This document shows, in pieces, positions 33,196 through 42,130 of a stretch of 64,000 nucleotides of DNA. This DNA is from Spirosoma fluviale (GTDB lineage: Bacteria > Bacteroidota > Bacteroidia > Cytophagales > Spirosomataceae). Under the pieces are notes generated by a model. That model made no database searches and was not told the DNA's origin. It saw nothing but the letters and a program-made list of their open reading frames with translations. The stretch spans positions 1,798,001 through 1,862,000 of the forward strand of contig NZ_OCNH01000001.1 of NCBI RefSeq assembly GCF_900230225.1, read 5' to 3'. A program made the position numbers and the translations under genes. The stretch's first letter is position 1. Each line of letters starts with the position of its first letter.

Positions 33196-34290
33196 TTAAC
33201 GTATTTGGGCTATAGTCGCTTTCTGATCAATCTTACCGGTGGGTGTTTCCAGAAATCGGGCTACAGATATCACGTCTTTGGGAACAGCGTAGGCTCCAAG
33301 TTTCTCCCGAATAACCTCCTGAATCTTCGCCCATAGCTGACTGTCGATGGCTACCTGCTCGCAGATCACCACAACCCGCTGGCCCAATCGTTCGTCGGGC
33401 AAACCGGCTACAAAAAGCCGGGAGGGTAACACACCTTTGTCGGTAGATTCGTTGATCAATGCGCTGTTAATCAGCTGTTCCACCTGCTCAGGCTGTATTT
33501 TAACCCCACCGCTGTTAATAACCCGGTCGGCTCGCCCCAACAGCCTGAACTGTGTATTGCCAGTCCCTGCGTCAGGCAACAGTTCAACGACATCGTTGGT
33601 CTGAATTTGCTCAAAATTAGTGGCGGCCGATGTGATGTGCAGACAACCCCGCGCATCGGTACCCAGTTGAACACCATTGAGAGCCGTAAATAATTCGCTG
33701 GCATCAAGGCCATTGAGTCGGCGGAGGGCAATGTGCGAAACGGTCTCTGTCATGCCGTACGTAGCATAAACGGGTGCTTTGATAGCGCTTAGCTGCTTTT
33801 CAAGTGCCGAACTGGTAGCGGCTCCTCCAACCAGAATCGCTTTCATGCCGTTGAGAAGCTGGATTTTTTCGGGCGTCTTCTCCAATATGGTTTGGAGTTG
33901 AAGCGGCACGAGGGCCGTAAAGGCAAAGGTGTCGGCTCCGGGTGTAAAATCGAGCAGGGGATTGGCCGATGGCTCAATGATGGTCATGGGCAGCCCCAGT
34001 TCCAATCCCCGAACAAGCATCATAATCCCGGCCACGTAGCGGATGTTAAGACAAACAAGGGCTGAGTCATCCGGCTGTAAGCCAAGTGTTTGACCAGTCA
34101 GTCGAGCACTCGCCTGCATCTGCGAGCGGGTAAGGGCAATGGGTTTAGGCGTGCCGGTTGAGCCGGATGTGTATAAGGTAAACTGTTGCTGCCCCCCCAG
34201 CCAGGATCGGCAAAACGCCAGCGCTTCTTCTTCATAGGGCGTTTGGGGCGTTGGCCAGGAGTTGGGGTGAGCCGGGTCAAGATTCATCAT
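33196..34290 (-). CDS. menE: o-Succinylbenzoate-CoA ligase (menaquinone synthesis)
   Basis: 364 residues from the ATG at 34290 (or 34287), which overlaps the stop of the Rieske gene by one base; a longer upstream frame would run through that gene and is rejected. AMP-binding signature: FTLYTSGSTGTPKPIALTRS (about 43). Others are YATYGMTETVSHIALR, the hinge and lysine region LLGRADRVINSGGVKIQPEQ, and the adenylation Lys in ETPTGKIDQKA near the C-terminus. MenE activates o-succinylbenzoate to its CoA ester. The protein is shorter than the typical 450-500 residues at its N-terminus, as is usual for Bacteroidota MenE. menB lies 1.1 kb away on the plus strand, supporting the assignment. Confidence 0.85.
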   Translation of the reverse strand: MMNLDPAHPNSWPTPQTPYEEEALAFCRSWLGGQQQFTLYTSGSTGTPKPIALTRSQMQASARLTGQTLGLQPDDSALVCLNIRYVAGIMMLVRGLELGLPMTIIEPSANPLLDFTPGADTFAFTALVPLQLQTILEKTPEKIQLLNGMKAILVGGAATSSALEKQLSAIKAPVYATYGMTETVSHIALRRLNGLDASELFTALNGVQLGTDARGCLHITSAATNFEQIQTNDVVELLPDAGTGNTQFRLLGRADRVINSGGVKIQPEQVEQLINSALINESTDKGVLPSRLFVAGLPDERLGQRVVVICEQVAIDSQLWAKIQEVIREKLGAYAVPKDVISVARFLETPTGKIDQKATIAQIR

Positions 34291-34757
34291 CAATTGTGCA
34301 CCCGAATTGTTTGGGCAGCTGTATTTACCTCCACAATATATTGAGTAAGGGGCTGGGTGGCCGGGCCAACAACGACTTGCCCTGTGGTGTTGAAACGGGA
34401 CTGATGCAACGGACAATAAAACTGGTTTTCGACGGACTTAAACGTCAACTCAGTACCCTGATGTGTACATTTTGCGGACACCGCTACGTATAGACCATCT
34501 TTTGTTTGCGCCACAATGACGTCGTTTTTAATCACATAGCCGCCTTTAACGAGTAGGTTTTCATTGATTTTCTCGTCCAGACGAAGTGTAAAATCTATTT
34601 TCAGGGTAGGGTCTGGCGTCGGGTCCGGATTTGCCTGCGCTGAACAGCCCGCCATGCAGCGGGTCAACAGGATAGCGCCAATACTGGTACCCACAAGTCG
34701 GAAAAACTCGTGGCGTGGCATTATCGTATTCTCTGCGGGGGTAACGGTGGTTTCCAT
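34290..34757 (-). CDS. Rieske 2Fe-2S domain protein, exported or lipid-anchored
   Basis: 155 residues from ATG 34757; a GTG nine codons upstream is possible. A hydrophobic segment (FFRLVGTSIGAILLTRCMAG) after a basic residue resembles a Tat/Sec signal, and the Cys within LLTRCMAGCSAQ could be a lipobox. The Rieske domain carries CTHQG and CPLHQSRF, that is C-x-H and C-x2-H with 15 residues between, the ligands for a 2Fe-2S cluster. The usual disulfide Cys pair is not seen next to them, pointing to a ferredoxin-like or nitrite-reductase-small-subunit-like Rieske protein. It overlaps menE by one base, so translation is probably coupled. Electron partner unknown. Confidence 0.82.
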   Translation of the reverse strand: METTVTPAENTIMPRHEFFRLVGTSIGAILLTRCMAGCSAQANPDPTPDPTLKIDFTLRLDEKINENLLVKGGYVIKNDVIVAQTKDGLYVAVSAKCTHQGTELTFKSVENQFYCPLHQSRFNTTGQVVVGPATQPLTQYIVEVNTAAQTIRVHN

Positions 34758-34876
34758 ATTCGTTTTAACGTACTTTTGTGGCACCAGGCCTGTTAGGGGT
34801 GTAAATATGCTTTATTTTTTGTCATTCAACGACAGCAAACAAAGACGTTTGCCGGGCTGTTACCCAAACATTACGT

Positions 34877-35341
34877 ATGGAAGAAGCAAAAATTTTCGTC
34901 AACCCGATTTCTCCGGACAAAGTGGCCGAATCGCCAGGTCTGCTGACGTATGCACATACCGCAGGCGGAGCCGTAATACGTCCTGAAGATAAGGGTAAAA
35001 TTACGGGCCGGGCGGTATCGGCCATGCGCGAGCAGACAGATATGCAATTGAGCCAGTTGTATAAGCAAATGCAACTGCTTGCCGAACAGGCTACGGCTAT
35101 TCGAAACCGGGTCGAAATATCGGAGCGGATTTATTCGGCTCAAATGAGTTTTGAACCCGTAGTCGGTCATACCTATTATTTTTATCAGCGTAAAAATGGA
35201 ACCGATCTGCTGTCAATGATCGCGCCCAACGAATGGGGGCGTAAATTTCCGTTTGAACGCTGTCTCGCTACCGTCCGTATGATGGCTGACCATACCTGGG
35301 ACGTGTACTATCACGAAACCGAATTTTCAATGGGTGAATGA
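34877..35341 (+). CDS. DUF2452 family protein
   Basis: 154 residues. The sequence FVNPISPDKVAESPGLLTYA, then LSQLYKQMQLLAEQATAIRN, SFEPVVGHTYYFYQRKNGTD, LSMIAPNEWG and ADHTWDVYYHETEF matches DUF2452, a family found across Bacteroidota and some Proteobacteria with no known function. It is mostly a helix followed by a small beta domain; no signal peptide. It starts 119 bp from the divergent Rieske start and precedes menB by 88 bp. Cotranscription with menB is plausible; a role in menaquinone metabolism would be speculation. Confidence 0.8.
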   Translation: MEEAKIFVNPISPDKVAESPGLLTYAHTAGGAVIRPEDKGKITGRAVSAMREQTDMQLSQLYKQMQLLAEQATAIRNRVEISERIYSAQMSFEPVVGHTYYFYQRKNGTDLLSMIAPNEWGRKFPFERCLATVRMMADHTWDVYYHETEFSMGE

Positions 35342-35429
35342 GTAAATGAACTGAATCAAATCCGTAAAGTGATTTTTCGTTTATTCACTCATTCGCTAAT
35401 CGCACCGGCGACCCGGTTATTCATTAACT

Positions 35430-36254
35430 ATGCAAAGCAACTACCCCTGGGAAACGATCAAAGAGTACCAGGAAATCATCTTCAGCTACTACGACGGAAT
35501 CGCTAAAATCAGCATCAACCGGCCGCACAAGCGGAATGCCTTTACGCCATTGACCGTTACCGAAATGTCGGAAGCCATGGAACTGGCCCGGCAGGACGAA
35601 CGCGTAGGGGTAATCATCCTGACCGGCGAAGGTGGAGAAGCCTTTTGTTCGGGGGGCGATCAATCCGTTCGGGGACATGGTGGTTACGTGGGCACCGATA
35701 AAGTACCCCGTTTGAATGTGCTGGATCTGCAAATGCAGATTCGTCGTATACCCAAGCCGGTAATCGCGATGGTGGCCGGTTACGCCATTGGCGGTGGGCA
35801 CGTGCTACATGTGGTTTGTGACATAAGCATTGCGGCCGAAAACGCCCGTTTCGGTCAAACGGGTCCCAAAGTGGGCTCGTTCGATGGCGGGTTTGGGGCA
35901 TCTTATCTGGCACGGGTTGTGGGGCAGAAAAAAGCCCGTGAAATCTGGTTCTTGTGCGATCAGTACAACGCCCAGGAAGCGCTGGATATGGGACTGGTCA
36001 ATAAAGTGGTTCCCCTCGACGAACTGGAAGAAGTAACAATTTCCTGGTGTCGTAAGATGCTGGAGAAGAGCCCATTGGCGCTCCGGATGCTCAAGGCATC
36101 CTTCAACGCCGAACTAGACGGTCAGGCCGGTATTCAGCAACTGGCGGGCGATGCTACACTGCTCTACTATTTATCGGAAGAAGCGAAGGAGGGTAAAGAC
36201 GCCTTTCTGGAGAAGCGAAAGCCGGATTTTAGCAAATTTCCGAAATTTCCCTGA
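35430..36254 (+). CDS. menB: 1,4-Dihydroxy-2-naphthoyl-CoA synthase
   Basis: 274 residues of the crotonase superfamily. The MenB-specific segments [17 protein letters not shown] (about 70-86), the oxyanion region [40 protein letters not shown] and the C-terminal [13 protein letters not shown] are all present, which distinguish it from general enoyl-CoA hydratases. MenB closes the second aromatic ring of menaquinone from o-succinylbenzoyl-CoA, the product of the nearby MenE. Cytosolic. Start ATG 35430 follows an A/T-rich leader. A strong terminator ends the unit at 36299-36338. Confidence 0.94.
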   Translation: MQSNYPWETIKEYQEIIFSYYDGIAKISINRPHKRNAFTPLTVTEMSEAMELARQDERVGVIILTGEGGEAFCSGGDQSVRGHGGYVGTDKVPRLNVLDLQMQIRRIPKPVIAMVAGYAIGGGHVLHVVCDISIAAENARFGQTGPKVGSFDGGFGASYLARVVGQKKAREIWFLCDQYNAQEALDMGLVNKVVPLDELEEVTISWCRKMLEKSPLALRMLKASFNAELDGQAGIQQLAGDATLLYYLSEEAKEGKDAFLEKRKPDFSKFPKFP

Positions 36255-36298
36255 TGAGTTGGCGGGCCGAAATTTGATATATAAATTGTTGACTATCC

Positions 36299-36338
36299 AA
36301 AAAATAAGAGGAACCATGGGGGTTCCTCTTATTTTTTT
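36299..36338 (+). terminator. Rho-independent terminator of menB
   Basis: AATAAGAGGAACC (36303-36315) pairs with GGTTCCTCTTATT (36321-36333), with a 5-nt loop and a following T7; A tract on the left allows function on both strands. It starts 45 bp after the menB stop. Confidence 0.93.
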
Positions 36339-36393
36339 GGGTAAATACCAAACTGGTCAATCGACTGATGTTGAGCTAGTAACCAAATCCTTT

Positions 36394-36456
36394 GTATGTA
36401 AATATTATGTTACTTATCGTAAAAAAAATACATTAGATACTCTTATATTTACATAC
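36394..36456 (+). promoter_or_regulatory. Inverted repeat in the leader of the first giant sensor kinase
   Basis: GTATGTAAATAT (36394-36405) and ATATTTACATAC (36445-36456) are exact complements 39 bp apart, just upstream of the kinase ATG at 36484. TTTG at 36391-36394 and TACTTATC near 36411 could be weak promoter boxes. This may be a two-part operator or an mRNA leader stem. Confidence 0.45.
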
Positions 36457-36483
36457 TAATATGCCGTAGCTTAAAATTTAAAG

Positions 36484-39400
36484 ATGTTTTTCCGTTTTTT
36501 TTTAATTCTTTGCGGGTTAATTGCTCTGCGATTAGCTCAGGCGCAGTCGTATACTGTACGATTTACGCATCTAACAACTGATGAAGGTCTTTCTCAAAAC
36601 AATGTAACCTGCATTTTACAGGACAGGCGTGGTTTTATGTGGTTTGGTACCCGCGATGGCCTGAATAAATACGATGGGTATACGTTTACCCTCTACCAAA
36701 ACGATCCGCAAAAGTCGTCGAGTCTGAGTAACAGTTATATACATACAGTTTTTGAAGATGCCCAGGGGCGCTTGTGGGTGGGTACCGACGAGGGAGGGTT
36801 AAGCTTATTTGATACCGATACCGAAGTCTTTACTAATTTTCAACACATCCCCGGTGTAAAAAATAGCCTTAGTCACAACAAAGTGATGGCCATTACCCAG
36901 GATGCGCAGGGCTATCTGTGGGTGGGCACTGCGGGTGGCGGACTGGATCGGTTTGATCCCCGGCAAAAAACGTTTACACATTATACGCATCAACCCGAAA
37001 AGCCGGGTAGTCTTAGCGATAATCGTGTCGGCGCTCTCTTTATCGATCGTGCCGGAATACTCTGGGCGGGTACAGACGGGGGTGGTTTAGACCGTTTCGA
37101 TAAAGCTTCCGGTCTTTTTACGCACTATCGACATAACCCAGCCGACCCGCGCTCCTTAAGTCATGATCAGGTAACTACCTGTTTTGAAGATACGCAGAGA
37201 CGCTTTTGGGTAGGAACTGAGGGGGGCGGATTGAATCGGCTCGACCGCGCTACCGGCCAGTTTACGCGGTATCAGCATCCGTCAGATCATCCGGCTCAAC
37301 TACCCCAGAACAACGTAATGGTTCTGGCTGAAGACAGTCACCAAACCATCTGGATTGGAACGCAAAATGGTGGTATTGATCTGCTCCACAAAGACGGTTC
37401 ATTTACGCATTACAGATACAACAAGGATGACGCCGACGGATTGAATAATGGATCTATTTACGCCATGTGCCGGGATCGTGTGGGGGCTATGTGGATTGGA
37501 ACCTACTCCGGAGGGGTAAATAAGATAGATGCCCTTCCGCTCAAGTTCAAACTTTTTCAACACACCACTGTCAGCACCTATAACCTGACCAACAACAACA
37601 TACTTGCCATTCGGGAGGATCAGCGGGGCGATTTGTGGCTGGGGACCGATGGCGGAGGAATTTGTGTTTTGAAGAAAGGGAAGTCCGTCTTTACTGCTTA
37701 CCAGGATAAGGGCCGAAGTGAATCTTTATATGGCCGTAATTACGTACTGGCCATTTATGAAGATTCACATAAGCAAATCTGGACGGGTAATTACAAAGGC
37801 GGACTCTGCCTGTTTAATCGCGCCAGCAATACATTTGAACAGAAGGGTGAGTTTAATCAGCTGAGTATCAGTGTTATAATGGAGGCAAGGAATGGCATCC
37901 TATGGCTTGGTACTTTCGAAGATGGTCTTATCCGCTACAATAAACAGACGGGGGCCACTACCCGGTATCGGGCTAATCCAGCACAGCCCGGGCAACTTAA
38001 TTACCACACCATTACGGCACTTTGGGAAGATCATGCCGGTAATATCTGGGTGGGAACGGAAGGTGGGGGCATAAATGTGTTCCATCCGGGCCAAAATAAA
38101 TTTACCCAGTACCAATATGAACGGCAAAATCCCAAAAGCCTGAGCAATAATATGGTGACTGCCCTGTTCGAAAGTGCAACGGGTCAGCTTTGGGTAGGTA
38201 CCAACGGGGGACTCAACAAGTTCGATGCCCAGTCGCAGACGTTTACGGCCTACGGTCGGTCGAAAGGAATAGCTAACGACGTGATTCAGGGAATTTTGGA
38301 GGACAGGCGCGGTACGTTGTGGCTTAGTACGAATAAAGGGTTGACGGCCTTTAATCCAAAAACATTTGCAGCACGCAACTTCGACTCCAGTGATGGGCTG
38401 CAGGAGAGCTCGTTCAATCGGGCAGCAACGTTTAAGAGCCCCGGCGGTCAATTCTTTATTGGCGGGTTGAGCGGGTTCAATAGTTTTTGTCCGGACAGTT
38501 TAGCATACAATCCGTTTATTCCGCCAGTTTATATAACCGACTTTCAAATTTTTAATAAACCGGTTCGTGTTCAGGATACGGGGTCACCACTGGCAAAGTT
38601 AATCAGTGTAACCCGCAACATTACGCTCAATTATGATCAGTCGGTGCTGTCGTTTGGGTTTGCTGCCCTCAATTACTCTTTCCCCGACAAGAACCAATAC
38701 GCCTACAAACTCGAAGGTTTCGACAAGGACTGGACACTAGCGGGTACCAAACGAACGGCAACCTACACTAACCTTGATCCGGGAGACTACGTTTTTCGGG
38801 TGAAAGCGTCGAATAACGATGGTGTCTGGAACAATACCGGAACGTTTGTCAATTTACACATTATCCCTCCCTTTTGGCAAACCTGGTGGTTTAGAGGCTT
38901 GCTTCTGATTACCCTGCTGGGTGTATTGTACACGGCCTATCGACTGCGGGTTCATAATATCCGGGAGCAAAAAATAATCTTGCAGAGTCAGGTGCAGAAG
39001 CGAACCCGCGAGGTAACCCTGCAAAAAATGGAGCTCGAAAAACAAGCCATTCATTTGCAGATATTGAATGAAAAGCTAGAGCAACAATACGAAAAACTAG
39101 CCCAGCAATCGGCGCAGGAGCAGCAGGCACGGCTCGAAGCTGAAACGGCCAATAAAGCTAAAAGTGTGTTTCTGGCCACAATGAGCCACGAAATTCGTAC
39201 CCCGCTGAATGGCGTTATCGGGATGACATCGCTTTTGGAAGATACGCCTTTGTCTGAGGAACAGCGGGAGTATACCCAGACCATTCGTAGCTGTGGCGAA
39301 AGTTTGTTAGGGGTTATCAACGATATTCTTGATTTCTCAAAGATTGAATCCGGCAAGATGGAGCTGGAACAACAGCCCATCGAACTGCGCTCCTGCCTCG

Positions 39401-40707
39401 AAGAAGTACTGGATATGTTTGCGGGCAAAGCCGGACAAACCGGCCTCGATCTAATTTATCAGATTGACCAACAGGTGCCCCCTCAAATTCTGGGGGATAG
39501 CCTGCGTCTGCGGCAGATCTTAATTAATCTGGTGGGTAATGCCGTTAAGTTTACGCATGAGGGCGAAGTTATGGTTTGGGTCCAACTCGTTTCGGTCCGG
39601 CCCGATCAAACAGTTGAGTTAGCCATAACGGTACGTGATACGGGTATTGGCGTTCCGGCTAATAAACTCGGTCAGCTCTTCAAGGCCTTCTCTCAGGTCG
39701 ATTCGTCCCATACCCGCCAATATGGCGGCACCGGTCTGGGCCTTATTATCAGCCAGCGGCTGATTGAGCTAATGGGGGGCGAAATCCAGGTTGAGAGTGA
39801 AGAGGGGAAAGGCACAACTTTCCGGTTTACCCTGGTGTGCCAGACGGCAGTGCAACAAAAGCCGGTTCCTGCGTACGGATCGGGAAGCGCAATTGCCGGG
39901 AAGTCGGTCCTTATTGTGGATGACAACCAAACCAGTCAGCAAGCCCTTCGTACTCAACTTGAGCACTGGTATCTACGGCCTACCCTGGCCGGATCGGGCC
40001 GGGAAGCGCTGGCCTTAATGGCTCAACAGGGACCATTCGATCTGGTTATTACCGACCAGCAAATGCCGGAGATGGATGGTATTGAATTAGCCGGAAAACT
40101 AAAAACAAGCTACCCAAATGTGCCGGTTATCCTGCTGAGCTGGGTAGGCGATCAACGGCGAAAAACCCATGCCGACTTGTTCTCCGGAATGATCACCAAG
40201 CCCATCCATTACAACCACTTGGGGCAGTCAATCCAACAGGCCCTTACACCACATACAGGCGCTTCTCCGCACGTTACCGACCGTTCGCAGTCAGCTTATA
40301 AAGCGGATTTCGCCCGTCAGTACCCCTTGAAGATTCTGATTGCTGAAGATAACCCGATCAATGTAAAGCTCCTGGTTCGGGTACTCAACAAGCTGGGCTA
40401 TTCACCAACCGTTGCCAGCAATGGCCAGGAAGTGCTTTTGCGGTTGCACGAAGGATTCGATCTGATCTTGATGGATATACAGATGCCGGAAATGGATGGG
40501 CTGGAAGCAACACGGCTCATCCGTCAGCAACCCATCCTGCAACCCTGGATTATCGCACTAACGGCAGACGCCATGCTGGAAGATCGGGAGTTGTGTCTGG
40601 CTGTGGGAATGAATGAGTACATGTCGAAACCCCCGGTTCTGACCCAACTGACAAAGTCACTTCAACAGGTGAGCCTGATGAGCCGGGAGCGTAATATACC
40701 CGCCTAG
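36484..40707 (+). CDS. Giant hybrid sensor kinase: Reg_prop propellers, Y_Y_Y, HisKA, HATPase, two receivers
   Basis: 1407 residues with a signal/anchor segment ([20 protein letters not shown]). The periplasmic sensor (about 25-790) has about 14 propeller repeats ([37 protein letters not shown]) and a Y_Y_Y domain ([20 protein letters not shown]). A membrane segment ([18 protein letters not shown], about 800-820) and coiled coil lead to HisKA with [14 protein letters not shown] (His about 901) and HATPase_c ([20 protein letters not shown]). Two receivers follow, with phosphoacceptor Asp in [13 protein letters not shown] (about 1190) and [13 protein letters not shown] (about 1330). There is no DNA-binding domain, so output is by phosphotransfer to another protein. 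It is paralogous to 42131-45850 over the sensor half. The ligand is unknown, probably a carbohydrate. Confidence 0.93.
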   Translation: MFFRFFLILCGLIALRLAQAQSYTVRFTHLTTDEGLSQNNVTCILQDRRGFMWFGTRDGLNKYDGYTFTLYQNDPQKSSSLSNSYIHTVFEDAQGRLWVGTDEGGLSLFDTDTEVFTNFQHIPGVKNSLSHNKVMAITQDAQGYLWVGTAGGGLDRFDPRQKTFTHYTHQPEKPGSLSDNRVGALFIDRAGILWAGTDGGGLDRFDKASGLFTHYRHNPADPRSLSHDQVTTCFEDTQRRFWVGTEGGGLNRLDRATGQFTRYQHPSDHPAQLPQNNVMVLAEDSHQTIWIGTQNGGIDLLHKDGSFTHYRYNKDDADGLNNGSIYAMCRDRVGAMWIGTYSGGVNKIDALPLKFKLFQHTTVSTYNLTNNNILAIREDQRGDLWLGTDGGGICVLKKGKSVFTAYQDKGRSESLYGRNYVLAIYEDSHKQIWTGNYKGGLCLFNRASNTFEQKGEFNQLSISVIMEARNGILWLGTFEDGLIRYNKQTGATTRYRANPAQPGQLNYHTITALWEDHAGNIWVGTEGGGINVFHPGQNKFTQYQYERQNPKSLSNNMVTALFESATGQLWVGTNGGLNKFDAQSQTFTAYGRSKGIANDVIQGILEDRRGTLWLSTNKGLTAFNPKTFAARNFDSSDGLQESSFNRAATFKSPGGQFFIGGLSGFNSFCPDSLAYNPFIPPVYITDFQIFNKPVRVQDTGSPLAKLISVTRNITLNYDQSVLSFGFAALNYSFPDKNQYAYKLEGFDKDWTLAGTKRTATYTNLDPGDYVFRVKASNNDGVWNNTGTFVNLHIIPPFWQTWWFRGLLLITLLGVLYTAYRLRVHNIREQKIILQSQVQKRTREVTLQKMELEKQAIHLQILNEKLEQQYEKLAQQSAQEQQARLEAETANKAKSVFLATMSHEIRTPLNGVIGMTSLLEDTPLSEEQREYTQTIRSCGESLLGVINDILDFSKIESGKMELEQQPIELRSCLEEVLDMFAGKAGQTGLDLIYQIDQQVPPQILGDSLRLRQILINLVGNAVKFTHEGEVMVWVQLVSVRPDQTVELAITVRDTGIGVPANKLGQLFKAFSQVDSSHTRQYGGTGLGLIISQRLIELMGGEIQVESEEGKGTTFRFTLVCQTAVQQKPVPAYGSGSAIAGKSVLIVDDNQTSQQALRTQLEHWYLRPTLAGSGREALALMAQQGPFDLVITDQQMPEMDGIELAGKLKTSYPNVPVILLSWVGDQRRKTHADLFSGMITKPIHYNHLGQSIQQALTPHTGASPHVTDRSQSAYKADFARQYPLKILIAEDNPINVKLLVRVLNKLGYSPTVASNGQEVLLRLHEGFDLILMDIQMPEMDGLEATRLIRQQPILQPWIIALTADAMLEDRELCLAVGMNEYMSKPPVLTQLTKSLQQVSLMSRERNIPA

Positions 40708-40772
40708 CTTAGTTGGTTGTTCGTTAATGTGGTTATTGTTAGATAGCTACCCACTTGTCGAATAATGAATCA

Positions 40773-41141
40773 CTAAATCGTTTTCCTGTTTCGTCGGGAA
40801 TCCTGCCAGATAAGTGCCTCATCCGTTCGGGCAGAAAAGAAGTCGATACATTTTCCATCGCCGGAGCCAGCAAATCCTCCCGATGGAGAACATAGAACCT
40901 GTCCATTTTCAGCGAATAGTGTACTTGGTATATCACAGCACCGGGCCGACAGGTAGTACACCGTTTTTCCCTTGTATGTATACTGGTAGATACTGGCCGG
41001 GGGAGTCCAGACGGGCTGATTCTTTGTTTGGTTGATCAGGATCTGAACAAAAGCAGGTAGGACCTGCCGTGAGGGTTTATCCTGCGTAAAGCCCAAGGCC
41101 GTCAGGGAAAACAGAGCAAGAAGTTTAAGCTGGTCGTGCAT
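40773..41141 (-). CDS. DUF6970-type secreted protein
   Basis: 122 residues. A hydrophobic N-terminus (LLALFSLTALGFTQ) suggests a signal peptide. The core WTPPASIYQYTYKGKTVYYL followed by CCDIPSTLFAENG and GGFAGSGDGKCIDFFSAR fits the DUF6970 family of small Cys-containing secreted proteins, function unknown. The two adjacent Cys and two later Cys could form disulfides in the periplasm. It lies in a minus-strand pair with the DoxX gene between the two giant kinases and starts 84 bp downstream of the DoxX stop. Confidence 0.7.
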   Translation of the reverse strand: MHDQLKLLALFSLTALGFTQDKPSRQVLPAFVQILINQTKNQPVWTPPASIYQYTYKGKTVYYLSARCCDIPSTLFAENGQVLCSPSGGFAGSGDGKCIDFFSARTDEALIWQDSRRNRKTI

Positions 41142-41225
41142 CCGGAAGTTCGTTAGCCGTTTTAATCGGACAGGCTACTTTCTCCCGGATTCTGTTTGGT
41201 CATAAAGGGTTGTACTGGCATGCCA

Positions 41226-41870
41226 TTAATGCTCCACGAATAAAATCGCTTTTTTGTGCCCTTTCAGCGTATAAATCAGCACAGCCAGCCCCACTATCAA
41301 TGCAACGCCAAGCATCAGCAGGAGTGATGTGAACGACTGAATGGCCAGCTTGGCCAGTATAGAAAGACCAGCATAGAAAAGCCCCAGATAAGCCCAGCCG
41401 GGCTTTCGCATAAGTGGATACACTTCATCGACATACCCCGACAGAGTGGGTAATACAACCACCTTTAGCCGGTTCCAATCCCATACAAGCAGGTAGACGT
41501 TAGCCAGTAACATCAGAAACGTGATAACGGGTGTTCCGGCGAAATAATAGGAAATAGTTATCACAAAGATGTTTACTATAATAGGGAAGAACATCATTGC
41601 TCCCAATGTACTGAAGACTTGAGTCATCAGTAAAAAACCGGCAATCAATTGTCCCCAGCCCAGAAATTGCCAATAAAGGCCCGACTGGTACAAGGTCTCA
41701 AAAAAATGCCAGGCATCATGGATCGGGGCATTCGCTCCCGAATCGGTAGTAAAGCGCTGTCCCTGGATTTTAACAATACTGGCAAAGACAAACGCCCCGC
41801 CAAGAAGATACCGTAGGTAGATCGTGAAAAGCTGAATGACGGCTAGCTGTTTCAGTTTTAATAAATTCAT
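41226..41870 (-). CDS. DoxX-family integral membrane protein
   Basis: 214 residues with about six membrane segments (LGGAFVFASIVKIQGQRF, FLGWGQLIAGFLLMTQVFST, FPIIVNIFVITISYYFAG, FLMLLANVYLLVWDW, GLFYAGLSILAKLAI, LLMLGVALIVGLAVLIYTL). The first segment with its IRYLLG-like context, GWGQLIAGFLL and PIIVNIFVIT fit the DoxX superfamily, small quinone-related membrane proteins, some of which couple to sulfur or oxidative-stress reactions. It is divergent from the second giant kinase with 260 bp between starts. Specific role unknown. Confidence 0.8.
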   Translation of the reverse strand: MNLLKLKQLAVIQLFTIYLRYLLGGAFVFASIVKIQGQRFTTDSGANAPIHDAWHFFETLYQSGLYWQFLGWGQLIAGFLLMTQVFSTLGAMMFFPIIVNIFVITISYYFAGTPVITFLMLLANVYLLVWDWNRLKVVVLPTLSGYVDEVYPLMRKPGWAYLGLFYAGLSILAKLAIQSFTSLLLMLGVALIVGLAVLIYTLKGHKKAILFVEH

Positions 41871-42083
41871 GTGTTGAGGTAGCCAGGTGAGTTTGCATAG
41901 ATAAGGAGAAAATAGACAAGTGTGAATAAATATGGGAGAGACTAATTTCCAACCAGATTAACATGAGCAGTTTTTAGCGAAGCAGGAGGCTAACCAGTCG
42001 GAAAGCTACATACTTTCTCTTGGTACAAATCAGATTTTTTAGTAAATTACGAGTTACTAGATATAAGTAATTGAGTTTACTTT

Positions 42084-42113
42084 GTTGTCTATTAATGTTA
42101 AAAGGTATCTTAT
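42084..42113 (+). promoter_or_regulatory. Candidate promoter of the second giant sensor kinase
   Basis: TTG at 42084-42086 (after TTTG at 42081) is spaced 19 bp from TATCTTAT at 42106-42113, a fair -7 box. The predicted start of transcription is about 12 bp before the ATG at 42131. Confidence 0.45.
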
Positions 42114-42130
42114 ATTCCACCTAACAAACC

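Noticed and set aside
34291..34416. Longer menE N-terminus
   Set aside because: It would run through the end of the Rieske gene; ATG 34290 overlaps that stop in the usual coupled way.
36600..38300. Regularly spaced similar sequences, first thought of as a CRISPR or satellite
   Set aside because: The repeats encode propeller motifs (WVGTxxGGLxRFD) with variable spacing and code in frame; they are Reg_prop repeats.
40739..40936. Minus-strand frame overlapping the DUF6970 gene
   Set aside because: It overlaps the recognised DUF6970 sequence in another frame and shows no family features.
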